DNA from: Spongiihabitans sp963422685
GTDB lineage: Bacteria > Pseudomonadota > Gammaproteobacteria > Arenicellales > Poriferihabitantaceae
NCBI GenBank assembly: GCA_963422685.1
Contig: OY730442.1
Span: 2,836,424-2,900,423 of the forward strand
Length of the DNA: 64,000 bases
Direction: 5' to 3'
Below the pieces are notes generated by a model, which worked only from the letters and a program-made list of their open reading frames with translations, had not been told where the DNA came from and made no database searches. Shown here piece after piece: positions 9,541-18,127 of this stretch. The number at the start of each line of letters is the position of its first letter. Position 1 is the first letter of the stretch. The translations under genes and the position numbers were made by a program.

Positions 9541-9658
9541 TAGTGGGATATCTAGATTTTATTTGAGAAAACGCATGTTGACGGCAGGAATGACGTAGAA
9601 AGAGCAATTTTAGGGGTATTATCTGCTTAGAATTATGGCAAAGATGAAGTAAGTGTTG

Positions 9659-10087
9659 CTATGCAAAGCTAGACTCGTAAATCTTGAAATTATTGCTTTT
9701 CAGATTATTCAACATATCAGCCATCTTTGCCTTGGCACGTGCTTTGTTCACATTATTCATTTCTTTGAAGCTTTTCATACAGTCGCGAAAAACTTCTTCT
9801 TTCATTCCGTTGGATAATTTTATACCTAAAAGAGATGGAAAAATTGTTTTGTAACTTTTTTGAACCTGCTCCTCTCGTAGTTCGCGGCGTTTTCCGTAGA
9901 TCCCGAGAATCTGCTGTGCATCATTACGCGTCAGAACTGGCTCAGACTTTATTTCTTTAAGCTTTTCCGCGAGATTTTGTACCTCGCTTTTATCTGTGAT
10001 CCGTTCAATCTCCGGCACTCGCCAGGTTTTGGGAAAGTCGCCGTAGTTCAGAGTTTGTTGGACAACAGGTTCAAGTTGTGGGCGCAT
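9659..10087 (-). CDS. Unknown 142-residue protein of the restriction island
   Basis: I do not recognise this protein. It is basic, mostly helical in composition and rich in Lys and Glu, with no membrane segment. Visible pieces are ALAEKLKEIKSE-like helices and an Arg/Glu-rich run around KRRELREEQ (residues 66-74). It starts three bases after the stop of the DUF4411 gene and precedes res, so it is probably cotranscribed with both. It may be an accessory of the toxin-antitoxin-like pair or of the restriction enzyme; neither is shown. Its bases are AT-rich compared with res. Confidence 0.6.
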   Translation of the reverse strand: MRPQLEPVVQQTLNYGDFPKTWRVPEIERITDKSEVQNLAEKLKEIKSEPVLTRNDAQQILGIYGKRRELREEQVQKSYKTIFPSLLGIKLSNGMKEEVFRDCMKSFKEMNNVNKARAKAKMADMLNNLKSNNFKIYESSFA

Positions 10088-10089
10088 TC

Positions 10090-10602
10090 TTATATCCTTA
10101 TATCAAGACGTTTAAGCATCTCTACAAATTTGATGCACTCGACTTGTTGTTCAGAACAGATTAAGGGAATTTTGTAATTACTTTTTTTCCTTGGTCTGCT
10201 GGTTTGCTCATTCTCAAAAGTAACGACTGTTTTATTCATCAGCTTTGCGTATGCAATCAATTTTATGTCCTTTTGATCAGCGCCTTTTGGCTCATCATTA
10301 GTTTCATATTCTTTTTCCAAAAGCAAGGATTTCCTCTCTACTGATTCATCTATCGGCGTTTCGTTAAAGTTGTTTTCCATCAACCACACACGTAAAGGAT
10401 ATTTCGTTCTTTTTTCATCAAGGCTTTTATTTCCGTCAGACTGTGAGAAAGGATCAATCTGATCATAAATTGGTTTTATCAAAATAATATCTTCGTGATG
10501 TTCAGCAAGCGCTCTCCAAAGAGAAGGGAAAATGGATTGCTGATAGCATTCATTCCATGCGGTGATAAATACATTGGCATCTAGGCAGTATTCATCACTC
10601 AC
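10090..10602 (-). CDS. DUF4411 PIN-like protein (putative toxin)
   Basis: A 170-residue protein whose N-terminus, CLDANVFITAWNECY, has the Asp and Asn spacing of PIN-fold ribonucleases and the wording of DUF4411 proteins. Later acidic positions such as ADQKDIKLIAYA (about 128-139) supply the D that PIN domains use for metal, and VVTFENEQ (about 146-153) matches the C-terminal strand. Its start overlaps the stop of the upstream XRE/ImmA gene by four bases (ATGA). DUF4411 genes are known to pair with XRE-ImmA genes as toxin-antitoxin-like modules; RNase activity here is inference. Confidence 0.75.
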   Translation of the reverse strand: MSDEYCLDANVFITAWNECYQQSIFPSLWRALAEHHEDIILIKPIYDQIDPFSQSDGNKSLDEKRTKYPLRVWLMENNFNETPIDESVERKSLLLEKEYETNDEPKGADQKDIKLIAYAKLMNKTVVTFENEQTSRPRKKSNYKIPLICSEQQVECIKFVEMLKRLDIRI

Positions 10603-11714
10603 AACCTGCTCTCCAATTCTCTAATTTGCGATACCCGCTTCAAGTCAAACGACTTGCACAATTGATGCAGGTTTATCTCTTCATTGTGATAGGCTTGGAA
10701 AACAGCATTGATGTAAATGGTTCCATACTGATTTAGCACTTCGTTCGCTCGATTTCTAGGGGGTCCCCCACTGCGTTGACTTGAGTTTTCATATTCTTCT
10801 CTTAGTTGTTTCTCAAAATCAGAATATGTAGCCTGACTAATGGCTTTTAAGTTTCTTAATCTAACCAGACAGGCGTAAGGACTGGCTTGAAATTTGGAAG
10901 CGAGTTTTTTGATGGATTGCAAGTCTTTTATATCACTGGTTTCAAGCAAAAATTGATCAGTGGGCATTAACACCGCGGCGGCCAATTTATCACACCATTG
11001 TTCCACTTCCTTATTTGGTTCGGACCAGCTATCAAGGGCATGTTCTTTTCTGATCAGATGCCCCAATTCATGAAACAGGGTAAATGACTGTGCTTTTCTG
11101 TCATCGGAGTCATTGATGATGATAATGGGGAGGACAGAGTAGTGTATAGCCAAACCGCGAAAGAGATTTTTATCGACGTGGGACCAGCCTTTATATTTGC
11201 TAGTCATAAAGATAAATATCCCTTTTCGCTCTAGACTCTCTTTCCACTTGGGAAATTCTAGAGAGTCCTCAATGTCCAACCATTTTCGGATTTCTCCAGC
11301 GGATTGCTCTACTGAGTCGCCACTGGCTAACGAGGGAGGGTCAAAGGCTGTTAGCGGGTTGCCCGCGTCCTCTTGCAGTTCAATAATCAAATCCCGACAG
11401 TTTTGCACTCGCGCTACTAAACCACGCACTTGGGGATGATTAAAAATAGCACCACCCCTTTCAGAGAACTGTCGAAACGCCGTTATCTTGTTAGCAAAGT
11501 TATATCTGGCAGGCAGTTCGTCCGAAATAAAAACCCAGCGCGGCACTTTATACAAAGTTGCCAAAGTGTCTAATTGCTTAAATGTCGGTTTGTTTTTTCC
11601 CGACTCTATGTCGGCAATAAAACGTACCTTGAGCGCAACTTCATCAAGGCTGAGCCCCATCTGTTCTCGGCATTCGCGCATGACTTGAGCATTGACGTTG
11701 TCGACTCTAACCAT
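10599..11714 (-). CDS. XRE-family regulator with ImmA/IrrE (M78) metallopeptidase domain
   Basis: A 371-residue protein with an N-terminal helix-turn-helix region (MGLSLDEVALKV ... IESGKNKPTFKQLDTLA, residues 19-50) and a zinc-peptidase domain with HELGH (in FTLFHELGHLIRKEH, about 214-228). Such proteins serve as antitoxin or regulator for the adjoining PIN-like protein. Two oddities appear. The helix-turn-helix seems short between EVALKV and RFIADIESG, where relatives usually have several more residues. The frame also stays open upstream of ATG 11712-11714 for about 50 codons, into a nuclease-like sequence annotated separately. The gene is AT-rich. Confidence 0.85.
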   Translation of the reverse strand: MVRVDNVNAQVMRECREQMGLSLDEVALKVRFIADIESGKNKPTFKQLDTLATLYKVPRWVFISDELPARYNFANKITAFRQFSERGGAIFNHPQVRGLVARVQNCRDLIIELQEDAGNPLTAFDPPSLASGDSVEQSAGEIRKWLDIEDSLEFPKWKESLERKGIFIFMTSKYKGWSHVDKNLFRGLAIHYSVLPIIIINDSDDRKAQSFTLFHELGHLIRKEHALDSWSEPNKEVEQWCDKLAAAVLMPTDQFLLETSDIKDLQSIKKLASKFQASPYACLVRLRNLKAISQATYSDFEKQLREEYENSSQRSGGPPRNRANEVLNQYGTIYINAVFQAYHNEEINLHQLCKSFDLKRVSQIRELESRL

Positions 11715-11916
11715 TAGAGCACCTTGTCCCTTGATCGTAATATCGGGTCCGCCTTGTGATTGACAAATATCTTCAAATGCGTCTGCTCCGCCATCGTGAT
11801 GCCCACCAAGAGGAACAAACGTAATACCGCTAACAAAAGCAGGATAGAACGCTTGAAAAAGAGTTCAAATTCACTCCCTTTGGCACGCTCTAGTGCAATT
11901 TCTACTAAATTATAGT
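11715..11916 (-). pseudogene. Frameshifted fragment of a nuclease-like gene between mod and the XRE/ImmA gene
   Basis: The reverse strand codes a protein-like segment in two frames. The first reads DYNLVEIALERAKGSEFE, then LFFK (about 11911-11853). After a one-base shift near a five-base T run, it continues AFYPAFVSGITFVPLGG and then HHDGGADAFEDI (11852-11795), running in frame through GQGAL into the Met of the XRE/ImmA gene. The DGGAD element resembles the 'DGG(I/V/A)DG' signature of Mrr-like PD-(D/E)xK nucleases. No start codon is found and the fragment stops at the XRE gene, so I read it as the remains of a third nuclease gene. The family assignment is tentative. Confidence 0.5.
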
Positions 11917-14900
11917 CTATTTATCTGACATTTCTGAAATACCTTCAAACATCAACTCCCGAAACACCGGTTCAATGGTTTCAGCAGTCCAGGTTTCATC
12001 CTGCGGTCGGAGGGCATTCAGGGTGTGGTCGCCGTTGGCGTAGATCAAATTGAGGGCCGCGGGGAATTGCGGTCGGTGGCGGGTGAACCACGTATCCAGT
12101 GCCTGGTTGTCGGTTTGTTGCAGATTGCGCCACAGGACCAGGCATTGATACCCTTGTGGGTCTGTGCCGGTAATGGCAAGTACGTTATCCATCCTGCAGT
12201 GAGAATGAACGCGCAGGCCCAGCAGATAATTGAAGGTTTCGGGTAGGTCGGCTGGCACTTCGCGGCGCGCCCCGTCGCGCACTACGGAAAGGGTATAGGA
12301 GAAGGGGTTAGTAAAGTTCTTGCCCAGCAGGCAGGCACTCCCAGCCGTCTCTGTACCCAATGCATAACGTAGCTTGTAGTCCTCGGCCAGTGCGGGATTT
12401 GCCGCCAGCATATCCTGTTGCGCGGCAGACGGCGGGGTGAATTCCAGGCTGTCCAGTGTGTCTTCGTAGGATTCCAGACGGATGTATTTAAGAAAATGTG
12501 TGCTTCCTTGGCGTGAAACTGGCTTGCCTGCCTTCCAATCCGGCGAGTAGACGACTTTCTTGATGCGTGGCAATAAGACGGTGTCAAAATAATCTGCCAT
12601 TTCTACCAGAATGTATTTGCGCTGTCCGCCATCCTCGCGATTCAGGTTGATGACGGCATGGGCGGTGGTGCCGGAACCGGCGAAGTAGTCTAAGATAAAA
12701 TACCCATACTCGCTATTTTTCCTAGTGATGTGGTTTATACAATCCATAACTGTATAAATTGACTTGGGGTAACTGAATAGACTTTCTCCAACAATACTCA
12801 TCAGTACGTTTGTTCCGTATACCCCAGCATTGTATTTGTGATCTATCCAATTACTGAAAATCGGTCTATATTTCCCATTATTGCTTGTTCGGATGTATAA
12901 AGACTTTCCATTCTTGCAAATTATGTTACCGCCACTGACTTCTTTCAAACATGACTGATATGACCTTCTCCATACACGCTCAGTGCCATCCTTGCTGACT
13001 GGGTATATTCTGATAAAGCCTTCCTTCGTCTCATCCGTTGGGTATTCTTTAGTAGGAGGCTTTTCTAATCCCACCACCTGATATGTTTTTGGATCAACTA
13101 AGATACAATAAAAACTATTGGGGCGTCCTACTCTTAAATTACTTTCCGCCGTCCCCGTTCGTAAAAACGATATTTCACTGTTTGTTCCAGCTTTTGGTTC
13201 CCCATATAAAACCTTTTTCTCGGAAGGGGTCATAAAAATCGCATATTCATGTGTTTCTGATATATTGGTTCCCTCTAGCCCAGCTCCGGCAGGATGGTGG
13301 TTCACAATGACGGTATTTCTGTCATACCTATCACGTAGAGTGTCCAATATATGGCTTAAAGTCACAAATTCAGTGTCATCAATTGCTACCACCTGGCTTC
13401 CATTTCTTGATAAAAGAGAATTTGCCAAAACTATCCTATTTTCCATCAGCGTCATCCATGATGAATGTTTATAGGCATTTTTATACATAATTGCTGATGT
13501 GTCCGTATTATACGGCGGATCAATATACACACACTTCACCTGCTCCCGATACCGTGCTTGTAACAGGTTTAATGCCTGAAAGTTCTCGCCGTGTATCAGT
13601 ATTCCGTCCAGCTGCTTGTCTAGTTCGCCTGCATCGGAGAGGGCGGCCAGCAGGCGGTCGGTGAAGCCCACGTCAAAGTGTCTTGTGTCCAGCACCAGAT
13701 ACGGATTGGCCTTGAGAAATTCTGCCGTTAAGGTTTCGGTGTAGCCCGTGATTGCATCAATGGCAAACAGCTTGACCCATTCATCGTGCTGCGCCTGATT
13801 GGCGGCAATCTCGGGATAGAGTGTCTCGGGTATGCGCTCCAGGGTGACGCAATAGTGCGTTTCCAATACGAATTTCTTTTTCAGCCAGAGCTGCTTCTGA
13901 AAGTTCTCTATCTGTGCCAGGAAATCAATGATTTTGTGGGCCACGTGGCGCACCGCGCGCACCCGTGCCAATGCACGGTCCAGTTGTGCGGCGTCACCCA
14001 GTTCCAGGTCGTCCAGATTTAACACATCGGTTTTCAGGTAAAGATCCAATTCACGGCGCAGGAAGCCGCCCAGGTCCTTGTGGATGAAATAATCAAAGCT
14101 GTTTTTAGCGGTGTAGCGTTCGACGTGCCTGGCTAATAAGGTGCGCTCGCCATCGGCTTCCGTGGGTGCCGGTGCAGCCAGCAGTGCCCGCCAGCCCAGG
14201 TCCGATCGAGTCAGAATCCGCTCCACTGCCGCCGCGTTAATCCGCCCCTGTTGCCTGGCGCCGTTACCCGGATAGGCTTTCTTTTCACCCTCCGTCAGCG
14301 GACGATGCTCAAAGCGTATTACCAGGTCGTTGCCTTCGGTGGTAACGGCACTCTTGCCGCCGGCCAGCACAAAGCGGCGTTGCCGGTGGCTCGCCTCCTT
14401 GATGTTGTCCTTTTCATTGTCGGCGTTGGCGATTTCAAAGCGCACCCGTTTTGACGGCTTGCCCTGACCGATAGTAAAAATATAAGACGCATAATTTTCG
14501 GTAGTCTTGATGTAATACTGATCGGCATTGGCCCAGTGCAGTTTTACCTCCTCACCATCGTAGGGGATGAGATAAGACGATTGCCCGCCGCCCGAGTAAC
14601 GCCGTTGCGACATGAAGTCGCCCTGGTCGTAGTAGCGCGTAAAAAAATTGACGAGATGATTGTAGGCGTCGGCTTCGGCGGTGGCATCTGCCCGCGCAAT
14701 GGCCAGTCGTTTGCGCAAATCCTTGACACTGTCGGTTTGCTCGGGGTCAATACCGCCCAGTTGGCGTACCAAGGCCAGCGTTTCTGTGAGCTTCTGTTCG
14801 AGTCTGGCACGATCTTCGTTGCTAGTGAGCCGCAGCACTTCCTTGATCTGTGGGAGCAGGTCATTATCCAGGAAGACAGTTATTTCGGCCGCTTTCAGGT

Positions 14901-15006
14901 TCATGATGCGATACAGACCAAAATCCAGGTCACCGCGGTCAAGCTGAAACATCTCCCGCAGCAGGGCTTTTAACCGCTCAAATTTTTCTCTGGATGCCGG
15001 GGTCAA
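11917..15006 (-). CDS. Type III-like DNA adenine methyltransferase (beta-class)
   Basis: A 1029-residue modification subunit. Motif IV is DPPYN at residues 496-500 and the SAM-binding motif I is DYFAGSGT at 773-780, so the order (IV, recognition region, I) is that of beta-class N6-adenine or N4-cytosine methylases such as type III Mod. The bases coding roughly residues 575-770 (about 12700-13280) are clearly AT-richer than the flanks, as expected for a swapped target-recognition region. The start is a TTG; a stop lies 18 bases upstream in frame and no ATG occurs before residue 19. It is the first gene of the island and its product should protect DNA from the res nuclease. Confidence 0.88.
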   Translation of the reverse strand: MTPASREKFERLKALLREMFQLDRGDLDFGLYRIMNLKAAEITVFLDNDLLPQIKEVLRLTSNEDRARLEQKLTETLALVRQLGGIDPEQTDSVKDLRKRLAIARADATAEADAYNHLVNFFTRYYDQGDFMSQRRYSGGGQSSYLIPYDGEEVKLHWANADQYYIKTTENYASYIFTIGQGKPSKRVRFEIANADNEKDNIKEASHRQRRFVLAGGKSAVTTEGNDLVIRFEHRPLTEGEKKAYPGNGARQQGRINAAAVERILTRSDLGWRALLAAPAPTEADGERTLLARHVERYTAKNSFDYFIHKDLGGFLRRELDLYLKTDVLNLDDLELGDAAQLDRALARVRAVRHVAHKIIDFLAQIENFQKQLWLKKKFVLETHYCVTLERIPETLYPEIAANQAQHDEWVKLFAIDAITGYTETLTAEFLKANPYLVLDTRHFDVGFTDRLLAALSDAGELDKQLDGILIHGENFQALNLLQARYREQVKCVYIDPPYNTDTSAIMYKNAYKHSSWMTLMENRIVLANSLLSRNGSQVVAIDDTEFVTLSHILDTLRDRYDRNTVIVNHHPAGAGLEGTNISETHEYAIFMTPSEKKVLYGEPKAGTNSEISFLRTGTAESNLRVGRPNSFYCILVDPKTYQVVGLEKPPTKEYPTDETKEGFIRIYPVSKDGTERVWRRSYQSCLKEVSGGNIICKNGKSLYIRTSNNGKYRPIFSNWIDHKYNAGVYGTNVLMSIVGESLFSYPKSIYTVMDCINHITRKNSEYGYFILDYFAGSGTTAHAVINLNREDGGQRKYILVEMADYFDTVLLPRIKKVVYSPDWKAGKPVSRQGSTHFLKYIRLESYEDTLDSLEFTPPSAAQQDMLAANPALAEDYKLRYALGTETAGSACLLGKNFTNPFSYTLSVVRDGARREVPADLPETFNYLLGLRVHSHCRMDNVLAITGTDPQGYQCLVLWRNLQQTDNQALDTWFTRHRPQFPAALNLIYANGDHTLNALRPQDETWTAETIEPVFRELMFEGISEMSDK

Positions 15007-15563
15007 AGCAAGTGCACCCGTTCAGTATCGGATAATTTGAAATTATTCATAGGTAATTTACCAGACCACGTAGATATTTTCGGTTAATGCGGGGCTGTTT
15101 CATGGAATTGATAACATGACTTTTTTCTCCTAACGATAATCAATTTCAATGCGGCCTGGTGGAAGTGGGGGAGTAAAGCCGGGATGTTATTCCATGATGA
15201 ACCGAAGGCGAAGCTCCGTCAATTCAGCCGCTGGCTCGGAAGAGGTCGTCCGCTCAATCATTGAGACATTGGAAGTGAGGCCGCCTGCCCCTGCCATTGT
15301 AGGATAATGAAATAAACGGCTGCGTAACTCGCTTTAGGGGCGTAATGAAAAATGATCACTGATTATATCAAATGAGTGACTGGTTGCGACCAGCCGGATA
15401 AAACATGCTTCAAAGGAAAAAGTAGCCTGGATTATCCCATTTAAAATGAGAGGTGGAAGCAATGAATCCACAAATATCTGTACCAAAGACCGCGCTCGCT
15501 GTCGCCAGGCTTGAGCGGCTTCTGCCACCTGAATCTGATCATGCGTGAACTTGACGTAATTTA
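15007..15563. other. Unassigned sequence upstream of mod
   Basis: About 560 bases with no supported gene. It should hold the promoter of the minus-strand island, but no clear -35/-10 pair was recognised. Short frames such as minus 15334-15528 have no family features. Confidence 0.4.
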
Positions 15564-15805
15564 GTGACCGGCTGCGCCTGCATCTTTCCCGACGAGTCAG
15601 GCAATTTCGACTTCAGCGCGAACGGGACTCGCTACTTCGTGCTGGTCAGCGTCAGTATGCGCCGACCTATATGTCGAACCTGATGCGTATAAATTTGAAC
15701 AACGAGCATTTTTGCGCCGTTGATAGCGAGCACGTGCGCGGCAAGGTATTCAATGACTGCCTGGTAGTCGAAAAGGCGAAAACCGGTCCGGCGCTGCGGA
15801 TGCTG
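15564..15805 (+). pseudogene. Broken DUF3800-family gene
   Basis: The plus strand reads CIFPDESGNFDFSANG followed by TRYFVLVSVS (15579-15655), which is the start of the DUF3800 domain with its DESG motif. The frame ends at a TGA at 15681. A second piece in another frame, HFCAVDSEHVRGKVF followed by CLVVEKAKTGPALR (about 15709-15801), matches the next conserved part of that domain with sequence missing in between. The gene is therefore deleted and frameshifted and ends near the 3' end of the ABC permease gene. DUF3800 proteins are common in defence-gene neighbourhoods. Confidence 0.65.
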
Positions 15806-15808
15806 CGC

Positions 15809-16660
15809 TTAATGCGGAGCGATGCCGCGCAAGCGTTCACCGCGGCGGCGTAGCATTTCGACCGAAGACAACAACAGGATTGAGACAATGACCAATAGCG
15901 TTGCCACTGCCAGGATGGTGGGGCTGATTTGTTCGCGAATTCCCGAGAACATCTGCCAGGGAATGGTACGCTGCTCATAGCTGCCCACAAACAACACCAC
16001 AACCACTTCATCGAAAGAAGTGATAAAAGCAAACAGGGCGCCGGAAATCACACCGGGCAGTATCAATGGAACGATAATTTTGAAAAATGCCGTGGTCGGC
16101 GAGGCACCCAGGGTGGCTGCCGCCCGCACCAGACTGTAATCGAATCCGACCAGTGTCGCGGTCACGGTGATGACTACAAAAGGCGTACCGAGTGCGGCGT
16201 GGGCCAGGATCACGCCAATATGAGTCGAGGACAGGCCGATTTTGGTGTAGAAAAAATACATCCCGGCGGCAGAAATGATGACCGGCACAATCATCGGCGA
16301 TATCAATATACCCATTATGACGGATTTATGCGGCATGTCATCCCGACTCAACCCAAGCGCGGCAATCGTACCGAGGGTGGTCGAGATCAAAGTGGCGAAT
16401 ACCGCGATGAAAAAGCTGTTCTTGACCGCGCCCTGCCAATTCAGGCTGCCGAAAAATTCGTGATACCATTTAAGTGAATAGCCGGCGGGATCAAATGTCA
16501 ACATTTCTTCGGTGAATGTAAAGAACGGGACAGCATTAAAGGAAAGCGGTATGACGACGACGATGGGGGCGATCAGGAAAAAGAAAATTAATCCGCAAAT
16601 CACCAGATACGTGTAATGCCAGAGCTTTTCCAGCGGGGTTGTATATGCAGGCAAGGCCAT
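15809..16660 (-). CDS. Polyamine-type ABC transporter permease (PotC-like)
   Basis: Second inner-membrane permease of a spermidine/putrescine-type importer. Its 283 residues hold about six membrane helices and the EAA loop VRAAATLGASPTTAFFKIIVP (about 181-201), which docks on the ATPase. It follows the other permease by 27 bases, starting at 16660, and ends the four-gene minus-strand operon. The substrate is not determined by sequence alone. Confidence 0.9.
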   Translation of the reverse strand: MALPAYTTPLEKLWHYTYLVICGLIFFFLIAPIVVVIPLSFNAVPFFTFTEEMLTFDPAGYSLKWYHEFFGSLNWQGAVKNSFFIAVFATLISTTLGTIAALGLSRDDMPHKSVIMGILISPMIVPVIISAAGMYFFYTKIGLSSTHIGVILAHAALGTPFVVITVTATLVGFDYSLVRAAATLGASPTTAFFKIIVPLILPGVISGALFAFITSFDEVVVVLFVGSYEQRTIPWQMFSGIREQISPTILAVATLLVIVSILLLSSVEMLRRRGERLRGIAPH

Positions 16661-16687
16661 GGTTTTAGTTCATGTCGGCGAAATTGC

Positions 16688-17965
16688 TTAACCCAGTTTC
16701 ATGTTGTCGATGCCGACAATTTTGTCGTACAGGAAATATAAAATTAATACTACGCTCAGCAGTATAGAACCCAATGCGGCGGCCAGTCCCCAGTTCAACG
16801 AACTCGACATGTGGAAGGCGATGAAGTTGCTAATCAGTGTGCCGCTTTGCCCGCCGACCAGCGCGGGAGTAATGTAGTAGCCGATAGATAAGATGAATAC
16901 CAGAATTGACCCGGCACCCACACCGGCCACGGTATTTGGCATATAAATGCGCACGAACGCGGTGAAGGGCGTGGCGCCAAGTGATTTTGCGGCACGCATA
17001 TAACTCGGTGGGATGGTTTTCATCACGCTGAATAATGGCAGCACCATAAAGGGCAGCAATATGTGCACCATGGCGACAATTGTGCCGGTTCGGTTGTGAA
17101 TCATCGCGAGACGATTGTCATCCGCAACAAACCCCAGCCAAACCACGATATCGTTTATCACACCTTCCTGCTGTAAAAGCGCAATCCATGCGGTGGTTCG
17201 CACTAATAAAGAAGTCCAGAACGGTAACAATACTAAAATTATCAGCAGGTTGCTTTTCGCAGTCGGCAACACAGACAGCAAATAAGCGATGGGATAGGCG
17301 AGAATTAAACATAACGATGTTATTAACAGGCTCATCCATATCGTGCGCCAGAACAGTTTTAGATAAATCCGGCTTTTATCGTCGTTGCGCACCACCTCGC
17401 CCGCATCGTCGTACCCCATGTCCATGGCGGCCAGGTAATATGAAAGCGTATAAGGCGTGCTTTCCCGTTTCATCACCTGCCATATTTCAATATCACCCCA
17501 TTTTTTATCAATCGTGATAAGGGCTTGCTGGTATGGCGGTTCAGCGCTTTTTATCTTTCTTGCGGTCTTTCTGAACAAACCGGAAAAGCCCGGTTTTTCA
17601 TAATTCAAACGGCGCCCCACTTTCCCGGATGATTTTTGTTTTGCTGCTGCTTTGAAATCTTCGGCTAACGCGGCAAAGGTCGCTTCGTCAGGTAGTTCGC
17701 CGCTGCGCTCATCCCATTCATGCAGTAGCGGAATAGTCCGGGACATGACTTCACCAACCAGTTGGTTTTCGACGCTGCGAAACAGCATATCCATGATAGG
17801 GACGAAGAAAGTGATCAGGATGAACAGAAACAATGGTACGACCAATCCGATCGCTTTTAACTTGCCACGGCGTTGCGCCCGGGCCAGACTGACTTTTAAC
17901 GGCACTCCGTCCGCTGTCACTATGGGCTGCGCAGTGTCATCTGGGTCGGCTGTGGCAGAAATCAT
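16688..17965 (-). CDS. Polyamine-type ABC transporter permease (PotB-like) with long N-terminal insert
   Basis: First permease of the importer, 425 residues. After the first membrane helix (about residues 35-55) there is a large hydrophilic stretch of roughly 150 residues before the remaining five helices, longer than in E. coli PotB. The EAA loop MRAAKSLGATPFTAFVRIYMP (about 325-345) is intact. A strong hairpin followed by a T-rich run separates it from the binding-protein gene upstream, so its transcript level is probably lower than that of the binding protein. Confidence 0.9.
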   Translation of the reverse strand: MISATADPDDTAQPIVTADGVPLKVSLARAQRRGKLKAIGLVVPLFLFILITFFVPIMDMLFRSVENQLVGEVMSRTIPLLHEWDERSGELPDEATFAALAEDFKAAAKQKSSGKVGRRLNYEKPGFSGLFRKTARKIKSAEPPYQQALITIDKKWGDIEIWQVMKRESTPYTLSYYLAAMDMGYDDAGEVVRNDDKSRIYLKLFWRTIWMSLLITSLCLILAYPIAYLLSVLPTAKSNLLIILVLLPFWTSLLVRTTAWIALLQQEGVINDIVVWLGFVADDNRLAMIHNRTGTIVAMVHILLPFMVLPLFSVMKTIPPSYMRAAKSLGATPFTAFVRIYMPNTVAGVGAGSILVFILSIGYYITPALVGGQSGTLISNFIAFHMSSSLNWGLAAALGSILLSVVLILYFLYDKIVGIDNMKLG

Positions 17966-17993
17966 GGGGAAGTATTGGTTTGCAGACTAGATT

Positions 17994-18034
17994 TTAATAA
18001 AAATAAAAATGTGGGAGCGAATGACCGCTCCCAC
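17994..18034 (-). terminator. Intrinsic terminator or attenuator inside the ABC operon
   Basis: A perfect 9-base stem (GTGGGAGCG at 18011-18019 and its complement at 18026-18034) with a 6-base loop is followed, reading the minus strand, by a T-rich run over 18010-17994. It lies between the solute-binding protein gene and the first permease gene, the usual place for partial termination that favours the binding protein. A further 14-base palindrome, GCTTGGCGCCAAGC, lies at 18062-18075. Confidence 0.8.
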
Positions 18035-18127
18035 TACTGGCATAATCATTAAGCCTCAATCGCTTGGCGCCAAGCCGAACCAGGCGCAAGTCGCGATTGT
18101 GAATCTAAAATGACTGACATGCCATAA

